Below, piece after piece: positions 11,460 to 22,595 of a stretch of DNA of 64,000 nucleotides. Origin of the DNA: Epiperipatus broadwayi (Eukaryota; Onychophora; Udeonychophora; Euonychophora; Peripatidae); NCBI GenBank assembly GCA_028023455.1, contig JAQFVV010000013.1, forward strand, positions 4,340,001-4,404,000, given 5' to 3'. How positions within the stretch are numbered: position 1 is the stretch's first letter; each line of letters opens with the position of its first letter. The notes under the pieces are model-generated. The model saw nothing but the letters and a program-made list of their open reading frames with translations, searched no databases and had not been told where the DNA came from. The position numbers and the translations under genes are program-made.

Positions 11460-13070
11460 TCAATACAAATATATCAAATCCACCAATGATGGCTGGAGGA
11501 GACAAATATATGCCAAAAAATGATTCCTTTCTGAAAACAGTAAAATATATTTAAAGAAAGATAAAGGAAATAGGTTTGTCTTACTTAATAATGCTGAGGT
11601 CATGGAGAAAATGAACTTCCAAATTACTAAATTAAAATTCAATCTACTCCTCAATTACAACATAAAGTGAAACAAAGACAAATTTATAAATGATGTATTG
11701 TGCAAACATTGCTATAAGATTTTTACTAAAGGTGAACACTACAAAATCAAACTGTTTGGCTGCAACACTCAACTGCATGAGACACCCTGCTTAGGATAAT
11801 GCTAAACGTTGGAGACATGCATTATTAGAGCACCATTGAAATGTTCAGTGCTTCCACTATCAAGTCATTCTTTGAATTCATAAATATAATTAAAAGTACA
11901 AAATTAGGAGTCCAAAATAAAATAGCATCTCTCAACATAACTGAGATTTATGGTTTCATTAACAGAAAGCAATCTATCAACATAATAAAATCAGAACTTC
12001 TCATTTCCTAGTATGCATTAATTTTATAATAGACTGTCTTAATTAGCTATACAATAACATCATTGCCCTATTTGATGGACAATACTATCTCATGATGGAT
12101 GGTCAATGAGATTATCCATAAGTGGGATCATTTAGAGGATTTATCTTAATAACATTGAAAGTCAGGTCCTTCCTAAATACTTGAAAATTCTCCCAATTTA
12201 ATATACACATATTAAATAGTTGATATATTTATATACTGTCCAGAATTTATAATCAATAAAATTCAAACAAATCTTGAGGCTAAATTCACATTACCTTGGA
12301 CCATCGAATAAGAAGACCAGAAAGGGGAGTTAAAATATCTAGATATCCAAGTTCAGAGAGATAATATCCACTTAAATTACAAAATTCATATCAAACCCAT
12401 AGAAATAAAAGGGTATATGTACCCTAAATTTATCTCTCTCAACTTTCACAAATATGTGGGTTCAGATTCATTTCTGTACAGAAATTATATGAAGATATTC
12501 TAAAAAGTCAATATCAAGCAATACCTAAATTAAGTAAGCAAGATAGGCTTTGAATATATAGATCTTAAAAGGAGAACCAAACATTTTTATCAACAATTAA
12601 GAGCAAATCCACCCGAAGGTGACAAATCTTGGATATTGCTCCTTTACATACCATGTACTGTAAAAAATCTAAATAAAGTTTTTGCACAAATACATCAAAT
12701 AAGTTATCATACTTCTCCCACAACAAACAGACTGATAAATAATTCTAAGAACAGACTCCATAAAGACCAAACTCTACACATTGTATATAAAATTGCATGT
12801 CTAAGCAGAATGCAGTGCTATTTATTATGGTGAATCATGCAAATGCCTATCCACAAGGATTTATCAACACAATTACCTTTTCAAATGAGCCACAAATAAT
12901 CCCAAACATAAGTCTATCTTCTTTGATCACCAAAATTCAGTGGACCATACAATAGCTGCCTATATTGCAAACATCAAGTGAAATGATTCCAAATGGAAAA
13001 TCAAAGAGGCATGGCATATAATTAACAACTCTAATGCCATAAATAAGAAGGAATCCTGATGCCCCCTTTT
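11460..13070 (+). pseudogene. Penelope-like element copy 3b: RT and GIY-YIG remnant
   Basis: Ordered PLE blocks can be read on the plus strand through stops. KKDKGNRFVLLNN at about 11555-11595 matches the ADKGNxxVVM block. ALFDGQYYLMMDGQ at about 12058-12100 matches FNGxYYxQxxGVAMG. KYLDIQVQRDN at about 12335-12368 matches the FLDVTI block after the palm. HIVYKIACLS then YYGESCKCLSTRIYQHNY at about 12778-12890 is the GIY-YIG domain, followed by FFDHQNSVDHTIAAY and KIKEAWHIINNSNAIN, the H...H and KEA...IN end. The 65-codon open frame at 12636-12833 covers the linker and start of the endonuclease. The YIDD motif was not found. The copy is inactive. Confidence 0.65.
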
Positions 13071-13289
13071 GAAAAAATGGGCAATATGATTTACATATAT
13101 TCAAATAAATTTATTGCCTATGTATAGATAGATATATGTAAATCCCAATTATATATATCTCAATGCTATGATTATGTGGACATAATTCGTCATCAAAATT
13201 GCTGAGCTATAATAAAAACTTATTCATTATTAGCTTTTTTTTAGGATGGTGCTTAAGCACAAATACTTATATATTAAGTTATAAATAAA

Positions 13290-14158
13290 ATTTAAATGAG
13301 TAATAAAATTTCAGATAAATCGTTATATATTATTGAAGAAGCATTTTTACTGATAAATGGTGTTTTATATTTTATATATAAGGAAGAATTTTGGAATATT
13401 ATAAAAAAAAAAAAAACAAGTTATGTTTTTAATGATGTTAGGTCATCAGTTATGATTGACTATATAGACGAAATATAAATATATTAAAAATACAGAAATT
13501 ATAGAATATTATAGATATATAGATGATATAATTGTCATGGAAAATAGGAAAAGTATTGTTAATGTAATTAGGGAATTAAATGATAAATACAATATTAGCT
13601 TTACCATAGGAAAGGAAGAAAAAAGATTAAAAGATTAATGAAGATTAAATATAAAAAGAAGAGCAATTGATCCAAATCCATACCAACTATGGTATCAAAA
13701 AATAGCAGCTTTGAAAAATTTTAAATTAAAAAATAGTAGATTAGCATATTTAGACAAAAATTGGAAGTTGGCAATGATTATATAGAGATGGGATTATAAA
13801 AGAAAGGGTAGTAGTGAAAATTTTAAATAATAAAGATATAAAAAATAATGCAAAGTGTCTATATAAGGATTAGAAATGAGTTTCAGTACCATATTCAATA
13901 GATTTATATAAGACATTGATCAAAGAAAAGTTACCTGATGATATCATAGTAGGATTTAAAAAAAAAAACCAAATCTATAGGAAATTGATATGCAATGCTA
14001 AAAACATTGATAATATTAAAAATAAGGTAGGGATAGTTTGTGATATTGCATACCTGAAAAGGCAATTAAAAGAAAAGATACAAAATCAGGATCATATTTT
14101 AGATACCAATCATAGAATGAATTGTAAGGAAAATATTTTTTTCTTTCTATTTTTTTAA
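13290..14158 (+). pseudogene. Penelope-like element copy 3c: RT palm, thumb and GIY-YIG start
   Basis: A different PLE copy, less related to 3b in sequence, follows in the same orientation. YRYIDDIIVMENRKSIVNVI then ELNDKYNISFTI, at about 13515-13610, contains the YxDD box of the reverse transcriptase with both Asp residues kept. The open frame at 13916-14158 starts with IKEKLPDDIIVGFKKKNQIY and AKNIDNIKNKVGIVCDIAYL, matching the PLE linker (KTNKTI...NxK) and the GIYxI start. RQLKEKIQNQ, the R-helix normally found about 15 residues later, follows at once, so the YIG part is deleted. The upstream frame 13296-13478 covers the finger-palm region. Confidence 0.65.
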
Positions 14159-14469
14159 ATATATTTTATTACTTGAATATTATGAAATTTTATGTATTCA
14201 GGAAAATATAAACAAATGTGTAAACATAGTAAGAAGGTCCAGTACAATTAAATAAAAAATGGCTGTAATTGGATTACTGGAAACTTTAACAGTATAATTA
14301 AAAATATTATTTTCTGTAGATTTGTTTTGTAAACTGAAAAATTAGATAAAGATTAATGGATACATAAAAGCTTTTGTATTATAATTTAAATAATGTTTAC
14401 AGAATGGAGTTGCTATAGAATAGTTTGTCATGTAATAATCAGAAAAATTGCTTGGGTGAATGGGAGAAA

Positions 14470-15560
14470 AAATTGATAAATGAAGCAAAAAAAAAGAAAG
14501 GGATTGATTAAAAAATTAACAGTGTTTTCATATAATAAAAATGATGTAGCTGAAATTGTATGGAAGGGAGTGGCAGTAGCATGGTTAACATATGGCAATG
14601 ATGTGTTATATGTTAGTAAAAGGGTATTAGATTACTTAGAAAAAGTACAAAGAGAAGTACAAAGAGAAGTAGGAAGACATGCATTAGATGCAGAGGTGTG
14701 AACAACAATGGGGGCAATTCAAGGAGAAATGGAATGGTCAAGTTTTTATATGAGAGATGCAAAAAGCAAAATGAAAATGTTTGGTAAATTGCAGTTTATG
14801 GATAATTAAAAAATAGGTAAAATAGTATTTAATTGGGTTACAAGTAAAGGGCAGGAAACAAGATGGTGAGAAAGGTAATGTGGTATGCAAAAGATTTGGA
14901 TAAAGAATTTATGTCAGTATACTACTTGTACAAAAGGTGGGTGTTAGGAGGATTGTTGAGTGTTATAGTGGTAAGAACTGGGATAGATGAATAGATTATT
15001 AATAAAGAATAGGGAGTTGAAGAGATGGAAAACTAGTAGGGAGAGTAAAATGAGTTTAAATATATATAGAAGTAAACAGAATATTGGGTGTGAGTTAATT
15101 TATGATAATACTAAGAAAAGTAGTTTATTGTTTAAGGCTTGAATGGGATCTTTAGAAACAAGGGAATACACATGCAAATGGAAAAATATGGGTGATTTAG
15201 CTGCAAATTGTGTAAGGAATGCGTAGAAAATATAAGGCATCTGTTACTTCAATGTAAATGCTTGGAAGCAGAAAGGGTACAAATAATGAAGTTATGGAAG
15301 AATTAATATGAACAAAGGGATTATACAAAAAGTGAGCTATTGGTTTTTGTGTTGGGTTTGGAAAAATATAAGGGGAATTTAGATATGAAGGCCATGGATG
15401 GAGTTGACAAAGATTATGTTGTAGGAATGGGATGGAGCATATTATGGGAAAACTTAGGGTGGAGAATGGAAAGAGAAGGTAAAGTGGCTAACAGGTTTCT
15501 CTGGGCATAGTTGCTGAGAGATTCCTGATTCCATATAAGTATAAATCACAGTGCATCACA
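14470..15560 (+). pseudogene. LINE B 3' end: post-RT and zinc-knuckle-like C-terminus
   Basis: This is the C-terminal third of a non-LTR retrotransposon ORF2. The open frame at 14480-14701 reads VWKGVAVAWLTYGNDVLY, then LDYLEKVQREVQREVGRHAL, matching the thumb/post-RT pattern IAxPxLLYGxEV...LExVQxxVGRxxL. It continues as IQGEMEWSSFYMRDAKSKMK after a stop. Near 15100-15160 LLFKAMGSLETREY fits the LLFxARTGSLRTR block, and near 15205-15275 CVRNA...IRHLLLQCKCLEAERV fits the CxxC...HLLxxC motif. The 3' tail at 15481-15580 recurs on the minus strand at 56908-57015. N-terminal endonuclease and RT are missing, as expected for 5' truncation. Confidence 0.7.
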
Positions 15561-17170
15561 TCAGATCACATGTGATTGTAAAAGAGAAGATGATGTTTGA
15601 AGTAAATTTTATTTATTTTTAAGTTGTCTATTATCAATTTATAATAGTTTCAACACAACTGAAATAAAACAACTATATAAAAATAATAAATACTTTCTTT
15701 ATTGAACAGGTTGTTTGACCATTATGAAGTATTATCAATTTTAAGATTATTTATTACTTTAAATTTTATAAAAGAAGATAACAACGTAAACAATTTTTAA
15801 GCCGACTGAAATTATATATATAATGTTAATATTTAATCTATTCAGAAAACTATTTGCAATTTTTTTTTTAAAGACAATCAAACAAATTTATTTTCAAAAT
15901 AAACTATTTTTAATATGAATTAAAATCGACAATTTCTATTCAAAAAGAACATTTAACTGATATTGTATAGTTACAAAATTTGACAATCAAACTCGGTATC
16001 TTATCTAAAAAAGATCTTATAATATCAAATGATATTTCTTCCTGCTATCGCTTATTATTTGCATATGGTTGGCTAAGAAATTTTGCTTTTCTTAGCATAT
16101 ATTTTCCTTCTTATTTTATCACATGTTTGCATTTTGCTATGCTTCTTAAAGAATTCTATAGCCAGGTAATTGCCAATGAAAATATGGCATTGACAATTTT
16201 TATGCAGCACAATCTGTAATGAAATGGATTATGCAACATGACAAATGTGATTCACATACATGACAGAAACTAAGGAAGAATGCTAGAGATGAATATATTT
16301 CTATTTGTGCTGCTCATATTAAAACTGCCAACTACTCAACATGAAAAGCAGATTGTCTAACAGTTTGACTCTATGTGATATTTTGGAAAAATGTTTTGGA
16401 AAACTTTTTATACATTGGAGGATTGGTTCAATCTTTATAAGAAAATTTATCAAGCATCATGTCAGTCAAAACAAGAGGTCGAATGGTAGGTACTAATAAT
16501 GATCCTATCCAAATAGAGCAAGATTTTCCAGTCATTGAAAAAACCACAGTGAGAGAATGCTACAAGGCATCAAAGCATTTTTAATGCAGAATCAAACTAT
16601 CCATGACATTAATTACAAAAATCATGGAGCTTAAATAAATGGGCACTATTATTCAACTTGAAGACTGGGTCAAAGCAGGGATATTCTGCTTCTCATTATT
16701 GAAAAGAAATGTGTCTAAATCAATCATTCACTGTGATATATGGCCACTCTTTGAGAATCTAAATACTATAGAATTCTGATATTTGATCATAAACCATCAA
16801 ATGCATTATGTTAATTTAGGGTTGTGAGATCACACACCGGCTGTTCAATGTTCTTGAATTGTAGTCAAATGTAAAATTCTGAAAAAAATAAAAGAACATC
16901 ATTAAAACTGTTCAGGCTTACTTGAATCTCATATGCTAGAAAATGTACAGTCATTTCCTAATTTTTTTTCTAGCACTCTGAAAGACGTTCATGCAGCTTA
17001 TTTCTGGTAATATTTGATTTTTTTCTCATTTATTACAAAAAATAACTCATTTGGTTTATTTAAATTTTTAGTAAATTACAATAATTTATATTGTTATTAA
17101 AAAAATTATTTAAAAAATAACATTATTCATCAATATGCTAATTTTTGTGTCAAATTATCCAACTTATTAT
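15561..17170. other. AT-rich DNA with possible RNase H-like remnant near 16.3 kb
   Basis: Most of this stretch shows nothing. Around 16285-16350 on the plus strand, RDEYISICAAHIKTANYST and then KADCLTV resembles the RNase H end of DIRS- or Pao-like retroelements (AxHIxGxxNxxADxLSR). The resemblance is short and the rest of such an element was not found. The 79-codon open frame at 15980-16219 has no motif I know. Confidence 0.3.
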
Positions 17171-17175
17171 AATAT

Positions 17176-17345
17176 ATAGGGCATATGAGCACAGACTTTC
17201 ACATGACCCACCACTCTCCACACTATCTCATAACACTGATACATTTGAACACATATATGTTGAAAAGATAAATAATCACCAATATACGTGTTGGGTTGTG
17301 TGAAAGTCTGTGCTCATATACCCTATATATTACATATATAAACAC
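17176..17345. repeat. Snapback element family R, copy 1
   Basis: An imperfect palindrome. The left arm holds GCATATGAGCACAGACTTTC (17181-17200) and the right arm holds GAAAGTCTGTGCTCATATAC (17301-17320), its near-perfect reverse complement. The inner part has AAAGATAAATAATCACCAAT, shared in reverse complement with the copies at 27.6 and 31.7 kb (GATCATTTATCTTTTT). No ORF is present. Confidence 0.65.
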
Positions 17346-17614
17346 AGGTATATAATAAGCCTGTGTGTTTCAGTTATCAACTTATTATAGTTTATTTTTT
17401 GTTGTTATTAATAAAAGTATGCACAAAAATTTATAGTATTTTTGTATAGTTTTTTTTTAAATAAATAAAATAAACATTTTGCACTACATACTCATATTAT
17501 TTTGTCTAAAAGTTTTTGTGTTTGAAAATGGTAAATTTTTAGATTAGTATCTTCAGTAATGTTTTGGAGGTTCCATCTACCACATAAAACTTGCTATAAA
17601 CTCAGAGGTATTAT

Positions 17615-17725
17615 TGTAATACTAACTGAGTACATAGTAGTAAAAATTGTATAATAAAACTCAATACAAAAACTTAAACTTAACAACATGAGTTTATTAA
17701 CTTGAGGCAAAACAAATAAGTATTA
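17615..17725 (-). repeat. Gypsy 3' LTR, outer piece
   Basis: ATAATAAAACTC, then TTAACAACATGAGTTTATTA and the following bases, align with 26630-26700 of the other LTR (AACATGAATTTGTTAACTCA). The piece stops at the insertion point of the LINE; its last 15 bases (17711-17725, aacaaataagtatta) are one copy of the target duplication. Confidence 0.75.
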
Positions 17726-17842
17726 TTTATAAATAATTTTATTGAAAAACCATATGTAATAATTATACAATTGTAAATCAAAAATAATAGTTATCTATGT
17801 TAGTCAGGCAACCAAATGTTCTGATGTGGTCACTGGTGTTGT

Positions 17843-18556
17843 TTAATCCAGTTTAATCAGGCTCCATGTGTTGTCAAATAAAAATGTGGATGAGATTATT
17901 CTGTCCTTATGGCAAAATTCCTTCAGCTTGGAAATGAATGTGTCTTCAGGCTTGGGATGAGGAAAGGTAAACTTGTTGTGACATCTGGCTATCCAGATGG
18001 CATAAGTGAGAAAGGTTGAGAGTCTTGTGATGACATAGTCCCTGGAGGGAAGCAGCATTTGATATTTAAGATTTTGTTCAGGAAAATGTGGCAGTAGTGA
18101 GTAATGAAAGTTTTGATTTTGTCATATGCTGGGCAATCATTTATCATATGATCAAAGGTTTTCACAGGTACTATGGCAGTTGTGACATGTAGGATCAATA
18201 TTATTGAGGAATATCCTGTAGTGCAGGAACCAGTTCATCTGGAGTGAATTCAGGTTGATTTTCACTAGAAAGTCCAGGAACCTTGGCTCCAGCTTGAGAT
18301 ACCTGAAAAACTTGGTAACCACTTGATTGTTACCACCGAGGTAAGGAATGGTAGAGTTTTGTGTGGGAAATAGCAGTTTATAAGCATCCCAAATAGAGAT
18401 TTTTTTGTCTGAATACTAGGGTAGAGTGGCCATTGTGAGCGAAAAGGTAGTCAAGTATCTGATTTAGCCAGCTTATCTTTGAAGGTGGAGGTCTGTCTGA
18501 TGGAATGACTAGTTGTTCCACTACAATCTGGGGAAATTTCTTTTGGAGGATGTGGA
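17843..18556 (-). pseudogene. LINE C ORF2, C-terminal Cys/His region
   Basis: After a frameshift the C-terminus continues on the minus strand. NDPTCHNCHSTCE-type sequence then FDHMINDCPAYDKIK, near 18110-18200, is a CxxC...H...C cluster as found after the RT in many LINEs. The final open frame (17843-18058) reads TYAIWIARCHNKF, the conserved W-x-x-R segment, and ends at 17843 near the 3' untranslated region. Several frames are needed, so it is not a continuous coding region. Confidence 0.6.
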
Positions 18557-19792
18557 TCAGAGAGTGGTACTTTTGGTAATATAGAAAAAGTTACGTGCAA
18601 TGACACCATTATTTTTACTAGGTCGCTGCATGTGTTCAATTCCTATGGCCGCTATTTTACCATTCCACAAAAGCCGTGCACAGATTCGGTTGATTTTTGT
18701 GTTGAAAGTCTTTGTCATGTTAATTATGGGTAGATAGTAGCTAATCTTTGCCATTACCTTGATATTGAGGAGAGAGATTTTCCCTTGCAATGATAAATAA
18801 ACCTTGTCAAGGTTTTTAACTGTGTTAGTGGCGGCTTCAATGATAGAATTCTGTATTTGTATCGACATGGCTTGTGGTGACTTGTATATGGGAAACCCCA
18901 AAAAGTTTTGGGGGTCTGCTGAGAAAGGTGATGATATCTTCTTGCCGGTGTTGATTTTCCAGGCCGATGACTTGTTAAGGTTGAAGGAAAGTTTGGAGGA
19001 TTCGGAAAATTTTTTGATTATTTGGATGAGGGGTTTTAGATATTTTTGGGAGGGTAAGGTGACAAGTACATCATCCATGCAGGCAAATGCTTTACAGTGT
19101 TTCTTCAACTGGAGTATATAGATTCCTGAAAGTTCTGCCTCAATCTGTTTAAGAAGGGGGTTTAAGTAGAGTATAAATAGGAAACCCCTAAGTGGAGATC
19201 CTTGGGGTATGGATCTTGAAGGAATAAAACCATCTGTAAAGAAACCATTCAGGGAAATGTGGACCAATCTGTTATTTAGTAGATTGTCCAATATCTGAAT
19301 GATTTGAGTAGGAATGTCTAGTGTTGAGAGGCAATTGAGCAGGATGTTGACATCTACTGAATCAAATGCTTCAGACATGTCTAGCTGAACAGCAATGGGT
19401 TTGTATAGATTCTTGGATCTGATATGCTTACAGAGGATTTTTACCTCCCTGATTGCAGAGAGTGTGGACAAGCCCTTCTTTGTGAATTGTAACTGGGATA
19501 TGTTGTCCAGAATGACATCTTGTATTTTCTCCTTGATCACCCCTTCAATGACATTAAACAGAATTGGGGTCATGGAGATTGGTCTTATGCTAGATAGAGC
19601 AGATGGGTCTCAGTTTTTCTTAATAAAGGGACCATTGCTATGGGATAAAGTTTGGGGATAGTTTTTTTTGCTGTTTGCAAGATGGTTAATTAGTTTTAAT
19701 ACTATGGGAGCTGTGAAATTCTCAAGGTGCATAAGTATGACCTTTGGGATGCCATGTAGTCCAGGATGGACATTGGCCGGTAGGGCAGCCAA
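18557..19792 (-). pseudogene. LINE C ORF2, reverse transcriptase domain
   Basis: The longest open frame in the window (338 codons, 18557-19573) encodes RT fingers and palm. The first catalytic Asp is in LDMSEAFDSV (residues 64-73), SIPQGSPL is at 121-128, and CMDDVL at 165-170 replaces the usual F/YADD but keeps both Asp residues. LGFPIY and LLWNGKIAAI follow, as in the thumb and post-RT region. The same frame extends upstream to 19792 through one TGA at 19610-19612, and IRPISM, the conserved RPIS motif, follows that stop. The frame ends in a shift near 18560-18640. The protein would copy element RNA at the nicked target. Confidence 0.9.
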
Positions 19793-20498
19793 GTGGTTTT
19801 GATGTTTGATATTGTTATTCTATGTTCATTGTTTTGTGATGTCTCATGTCACTCATTTGTGGGGTAGGGAACAGAGTTTGACAGGTGGTTTTTAAAATAT
19901 GACTATTTGGATGAGCATTTGGTTGCCAGAGGTATGGCTACCACCAATAAGGAGGGACAAATGAGTTTTTTTGTTTCTTCCTTGCCCCCAGAGCCCATCT
20001 GAGATAGCCACATGTCCAGCAGTGTTAGCCAGGTAAGTATAACCTAGCATTCTTTGTTGCTATTATTTCAGCAATCGCAGCTGGTTTCTGCTTGTACCAT
20101 GTTTTAAGTAATAGGAGGTTGTCTATAGTACCATCACTTGAGAAATTTTTAATCCTATGGTGTAGCAGATCAAGGTCATTCATAAGGGTTGTTGACACTT
20201 TATGTTTTTTAGTGTACTGTATGGTTTGGAGGATGCCTGTGAAAGCGAACCAGGCTTCCTCTGGATTTATGTTAAGAATGTCAATTTTTTCAAAGAGTAT
20301 GTAGGCATCTGAGAAAACAGCTTCTGTGGTAGCAGTTTTAGTTATAATCTGATTGTTTTATTGTAGTCTATGGGAGTATAGCAGTCCAGATCTAGAGACA
20401 CTATCAGGGCAAGATGGTCTGAGAAGGGAACAGGTTAAAGCTTGGCTTCCAAACCATAGTGCAGCTCTGAGGTGTAAAACATTAGGTCAATCAGCATT

Positions 20499-21035
20499 CT
20501 AGAGCTCTTCATATAGAATGAGTATGCATCTGCAGGGAAAAAACCTCTGCCATTTATAAAAAACCCTGGCTAAGAGATGAAGGTATTTCCATGTGGACAC
20601 ATCACATTGCAGGTTGAAGTCCCCCAAGAGGATTGTAGGGCCTGTGTTGTTTGCAGTGATGAGATTTATGGTGTGGATTATTCTAGAATAGGTCAATGGG
20701 TTGTTCTGGCAGTATACGTAAATTGCAATGAATTCGCTAGATTAGTATATAAGCTTGATTGCAATGAGATTGGCATCATGGTAAAGCACTTTATAGGAAT
20801 GTGTTTTTCTGTTATTAATGATGATTTCTACCCCTCCAGCAGCTGATGTATTAGAAGACAGAAGAGTGAAGTCCAGTTTTGAAAGTTCGTGTATTATGTG
20901 AGGGTTGGAGTTTAGGTGATATTTGGTTTCTCCTAAGAATAAAATATGAGGAGATATAAGATGGAAAAAATGCCTAATCACATATAAATGGTCAGGAGAA
21001 TTAATTCCCCTGATGTTGAGACCAATGATTTAGCA
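20499..21035 (-). pseudogene. LINE C ORF2, endonuclease domain
   Basis: The N-terminus of ORF2 shows the exonuclease-endonuclease-phosphatase fold motifs. SPHILFLGETK near 20920-20960 holds the catalytic Glu of the ETK motif. AAGGVEIIINN near 20820-20850 is the GGV strand. PTILLGDFNLQ near 20625-20660 is the GDFN motif with its catalytic Asp and Asn. The frames 20742-20981 and 20499-20696 are in the same register and are separated by a single TAA at 20742-20744. After GDFN the frame drifts. In such elements this domain nicks the target DNA to prime reverse transcription. Confidence 0.85.
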
Positions 21036-21042
21036 CTTGATC

Positions 21043-22192
21043 CTATCCATAAAGATTATTGCTGCTTGGGTTTACTGCCAGCAGAATCTTTGATTGAGGG
21101 TTGTAATGATCCTTGTGATCACTGAATTTCTGATCTGGCAAGGATGGCCTGTGAAAGTCAGCTTGAATGAGCTCAGTTTCATTGTGTGATTCATGACTGA
21201 GAGGGTTTTTGGGTATGCTTTGTACCTTCCTCTTGCTTTTTTCCAGAATAGAATTTACACTGTAGGGAAGGAAGAACTTTAGGTAGTTTGGCTCGGAAGC
21301 AGGAGATAGGTGTGAGTCCTTTTCCTTAGAGTAGGCCTTTGAACGTTTGGAAGATTTTAGTTTATTATTAGCATTAGGAGGTAGGTTGAAATCCATGTCT
21401 GAGTCATAGTCTGAGATGGGTGGTGAAAATCTATTTTTTGTAGGTGTGGGAGCTTTCATATGGGATGAATTCATATAGGGTATTGATAGTTTCGATGCAT
21501 CCAGTATAGATTTAGTGTTAGTAACCGCTGGTTTTGATCTTAGAGGTTTTGGAGTTACAAGTGCATTGTTATGGTCTTGATGGTCTATGCTGAGAAGTGC
21601 ATTGTCTGTATCGTCAAGAAGAGATTGTTAGATTTTTGCATCTAGAGGTGTTATTTTTTTTTTTTTTTGATTTTGAGCTTTTTGGTAAATTGTCTGATTT
21701 CTGTGAGTTATCTCTGGGATTGGTGCCATTTGGGTTTTGATATGCTATTTGGATGTTTGCTGTCATTGGATGGTTTTCCCTTGAGTTCAGTAGGATTCAT
21801 AAGGTCTTTGGTGTTGGTTAATGAACTGTAGGATTCGACTTCAGCTTCAGCAGTATGCGGGCCTGGAGTGTTTGTGGTTTGCATTTCATTATGTGTGACA
21901 TTGGCAGGTGTGAGTCTATGAGGTGCTTTACATTTGTGAAACTTATTTTTCTTTTGACCACAAGAAATGCACATTTTGCCTGGGCATTCCTTTATAAGAT
22001 GTGTTCTTTGGCTGCAATGAAAACATTGTGGCCTGATGCCAACGTAGGAAAGTATCATTGGACCTTTTGCCTTAATGGTAGTTGGTATGTCGGTAGTCCC
22101 TAGGCCTTTTCTTAGTTGAATTTGAAATGATGCAGTGTTAGATAGGATGGACTTGATCATCTTGTCTACTGGAAGATATGAAAAATTCTGAT
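21043..22192 (-). pseudogene. LINE C ORF1: gag-like protein with CCHC knuckles, 5' truncated
   Basis: The frame is open from the insertion junction at 22192 downward; the usual N-terminus is missing. In the open frame 21708-22160, a CCHC knuckle uses C46, C49, H54 and C59 (CFHCSQRTHLIKEC). A second Cys/His cluster uses C64, C67, H75 and C77 and departs from the standard spacing. After an interruption near 21640-21700, with a run of T, the frame 21043-21474 continues with a polar, Ser/Lys/Pro-rich, low-complexity C-terminal region. ORF1 proteins of this kind bind element RNA in the ribonucleoprotein that inserts the element. Confidence 0.75.
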
Positions 22193-22595
22193 AACAAATA
22201 AGTATTAGTACAAAGAATTTAATACATTGATTAATTTTTTAAAGCAATGAACAAGACAATCTTAATGTAGAGACCTATTCTTCTTAAGGTGTGTCTTAAG
22301 CTTTTTCACATATGCTTGATGTACATTGTGAATATTTGTGTTTTTTTCTGTTTTTCTATTCACACATAGAATGGACAAATTCATGCAAATTTATACTATT
22401 TGTATAATCCGTGTAAGTCAGCATATATTATTTAAATAAAAATTTAAATGCATGCTTAGCATTAATAAATTTTCTAGAATGTTTATATTTTAAGGGAAAT
22501 TTCTGAATATAATCACAATAAATATATGATTTACAAAATCAATAAAACATTTATATATACATGGACACACAGTGCTATAGTTAGTCAGACAGTAT
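22193..22595 (-). repeat. Gypsy 3' LTR, inner piece
   Basis: It begins with the second copy of the 15-bp duplication (22193-22207) and continues the LTR without loss. GAATTTAATACATTGATTAA, ATATTATTTAAATAA and CACAATAAATATATGA are also found, slightly changed, at 26710-27000. It ends next to the polypurine tract. Confidence 0.75.

Larger units (their letters stand above)
17726..22192 (-). mobile_element. 5'-truncated non-LTR retrotransposon (LINE C) nested in the LTR
   Basis: A minus-strand LINE whose 5' end (22192) lies inside ORF1 and whose 3' end (17726) follows a polyadenylation-like AATAAA near 17740. It is bounded by a perfect 15-bp duplication, aacaaataagtatta, at 17711-17725 and 22193-22207, the hallmark of target-primed insertion. 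ORF1 has zinc knuckles; ORF2 has an apurinic-type endonuclease, RT and a Cys/His C-terminal motif. The GC content is clearly higher than the host element. Stops and frameshifts are few compared with the surrounding Gypsy element, so it is younger. Clade: a two-ORF APE-type LINE, perhaps Tx1/L1-like or I/Jockey-like. Confidence 0.9.

Noticed and set aside
18804-19661. Plus-strand frames of 105 and 88 codons
   Set aside because: They are shadows of the LINE C reverse transcriptase on the minus strand.
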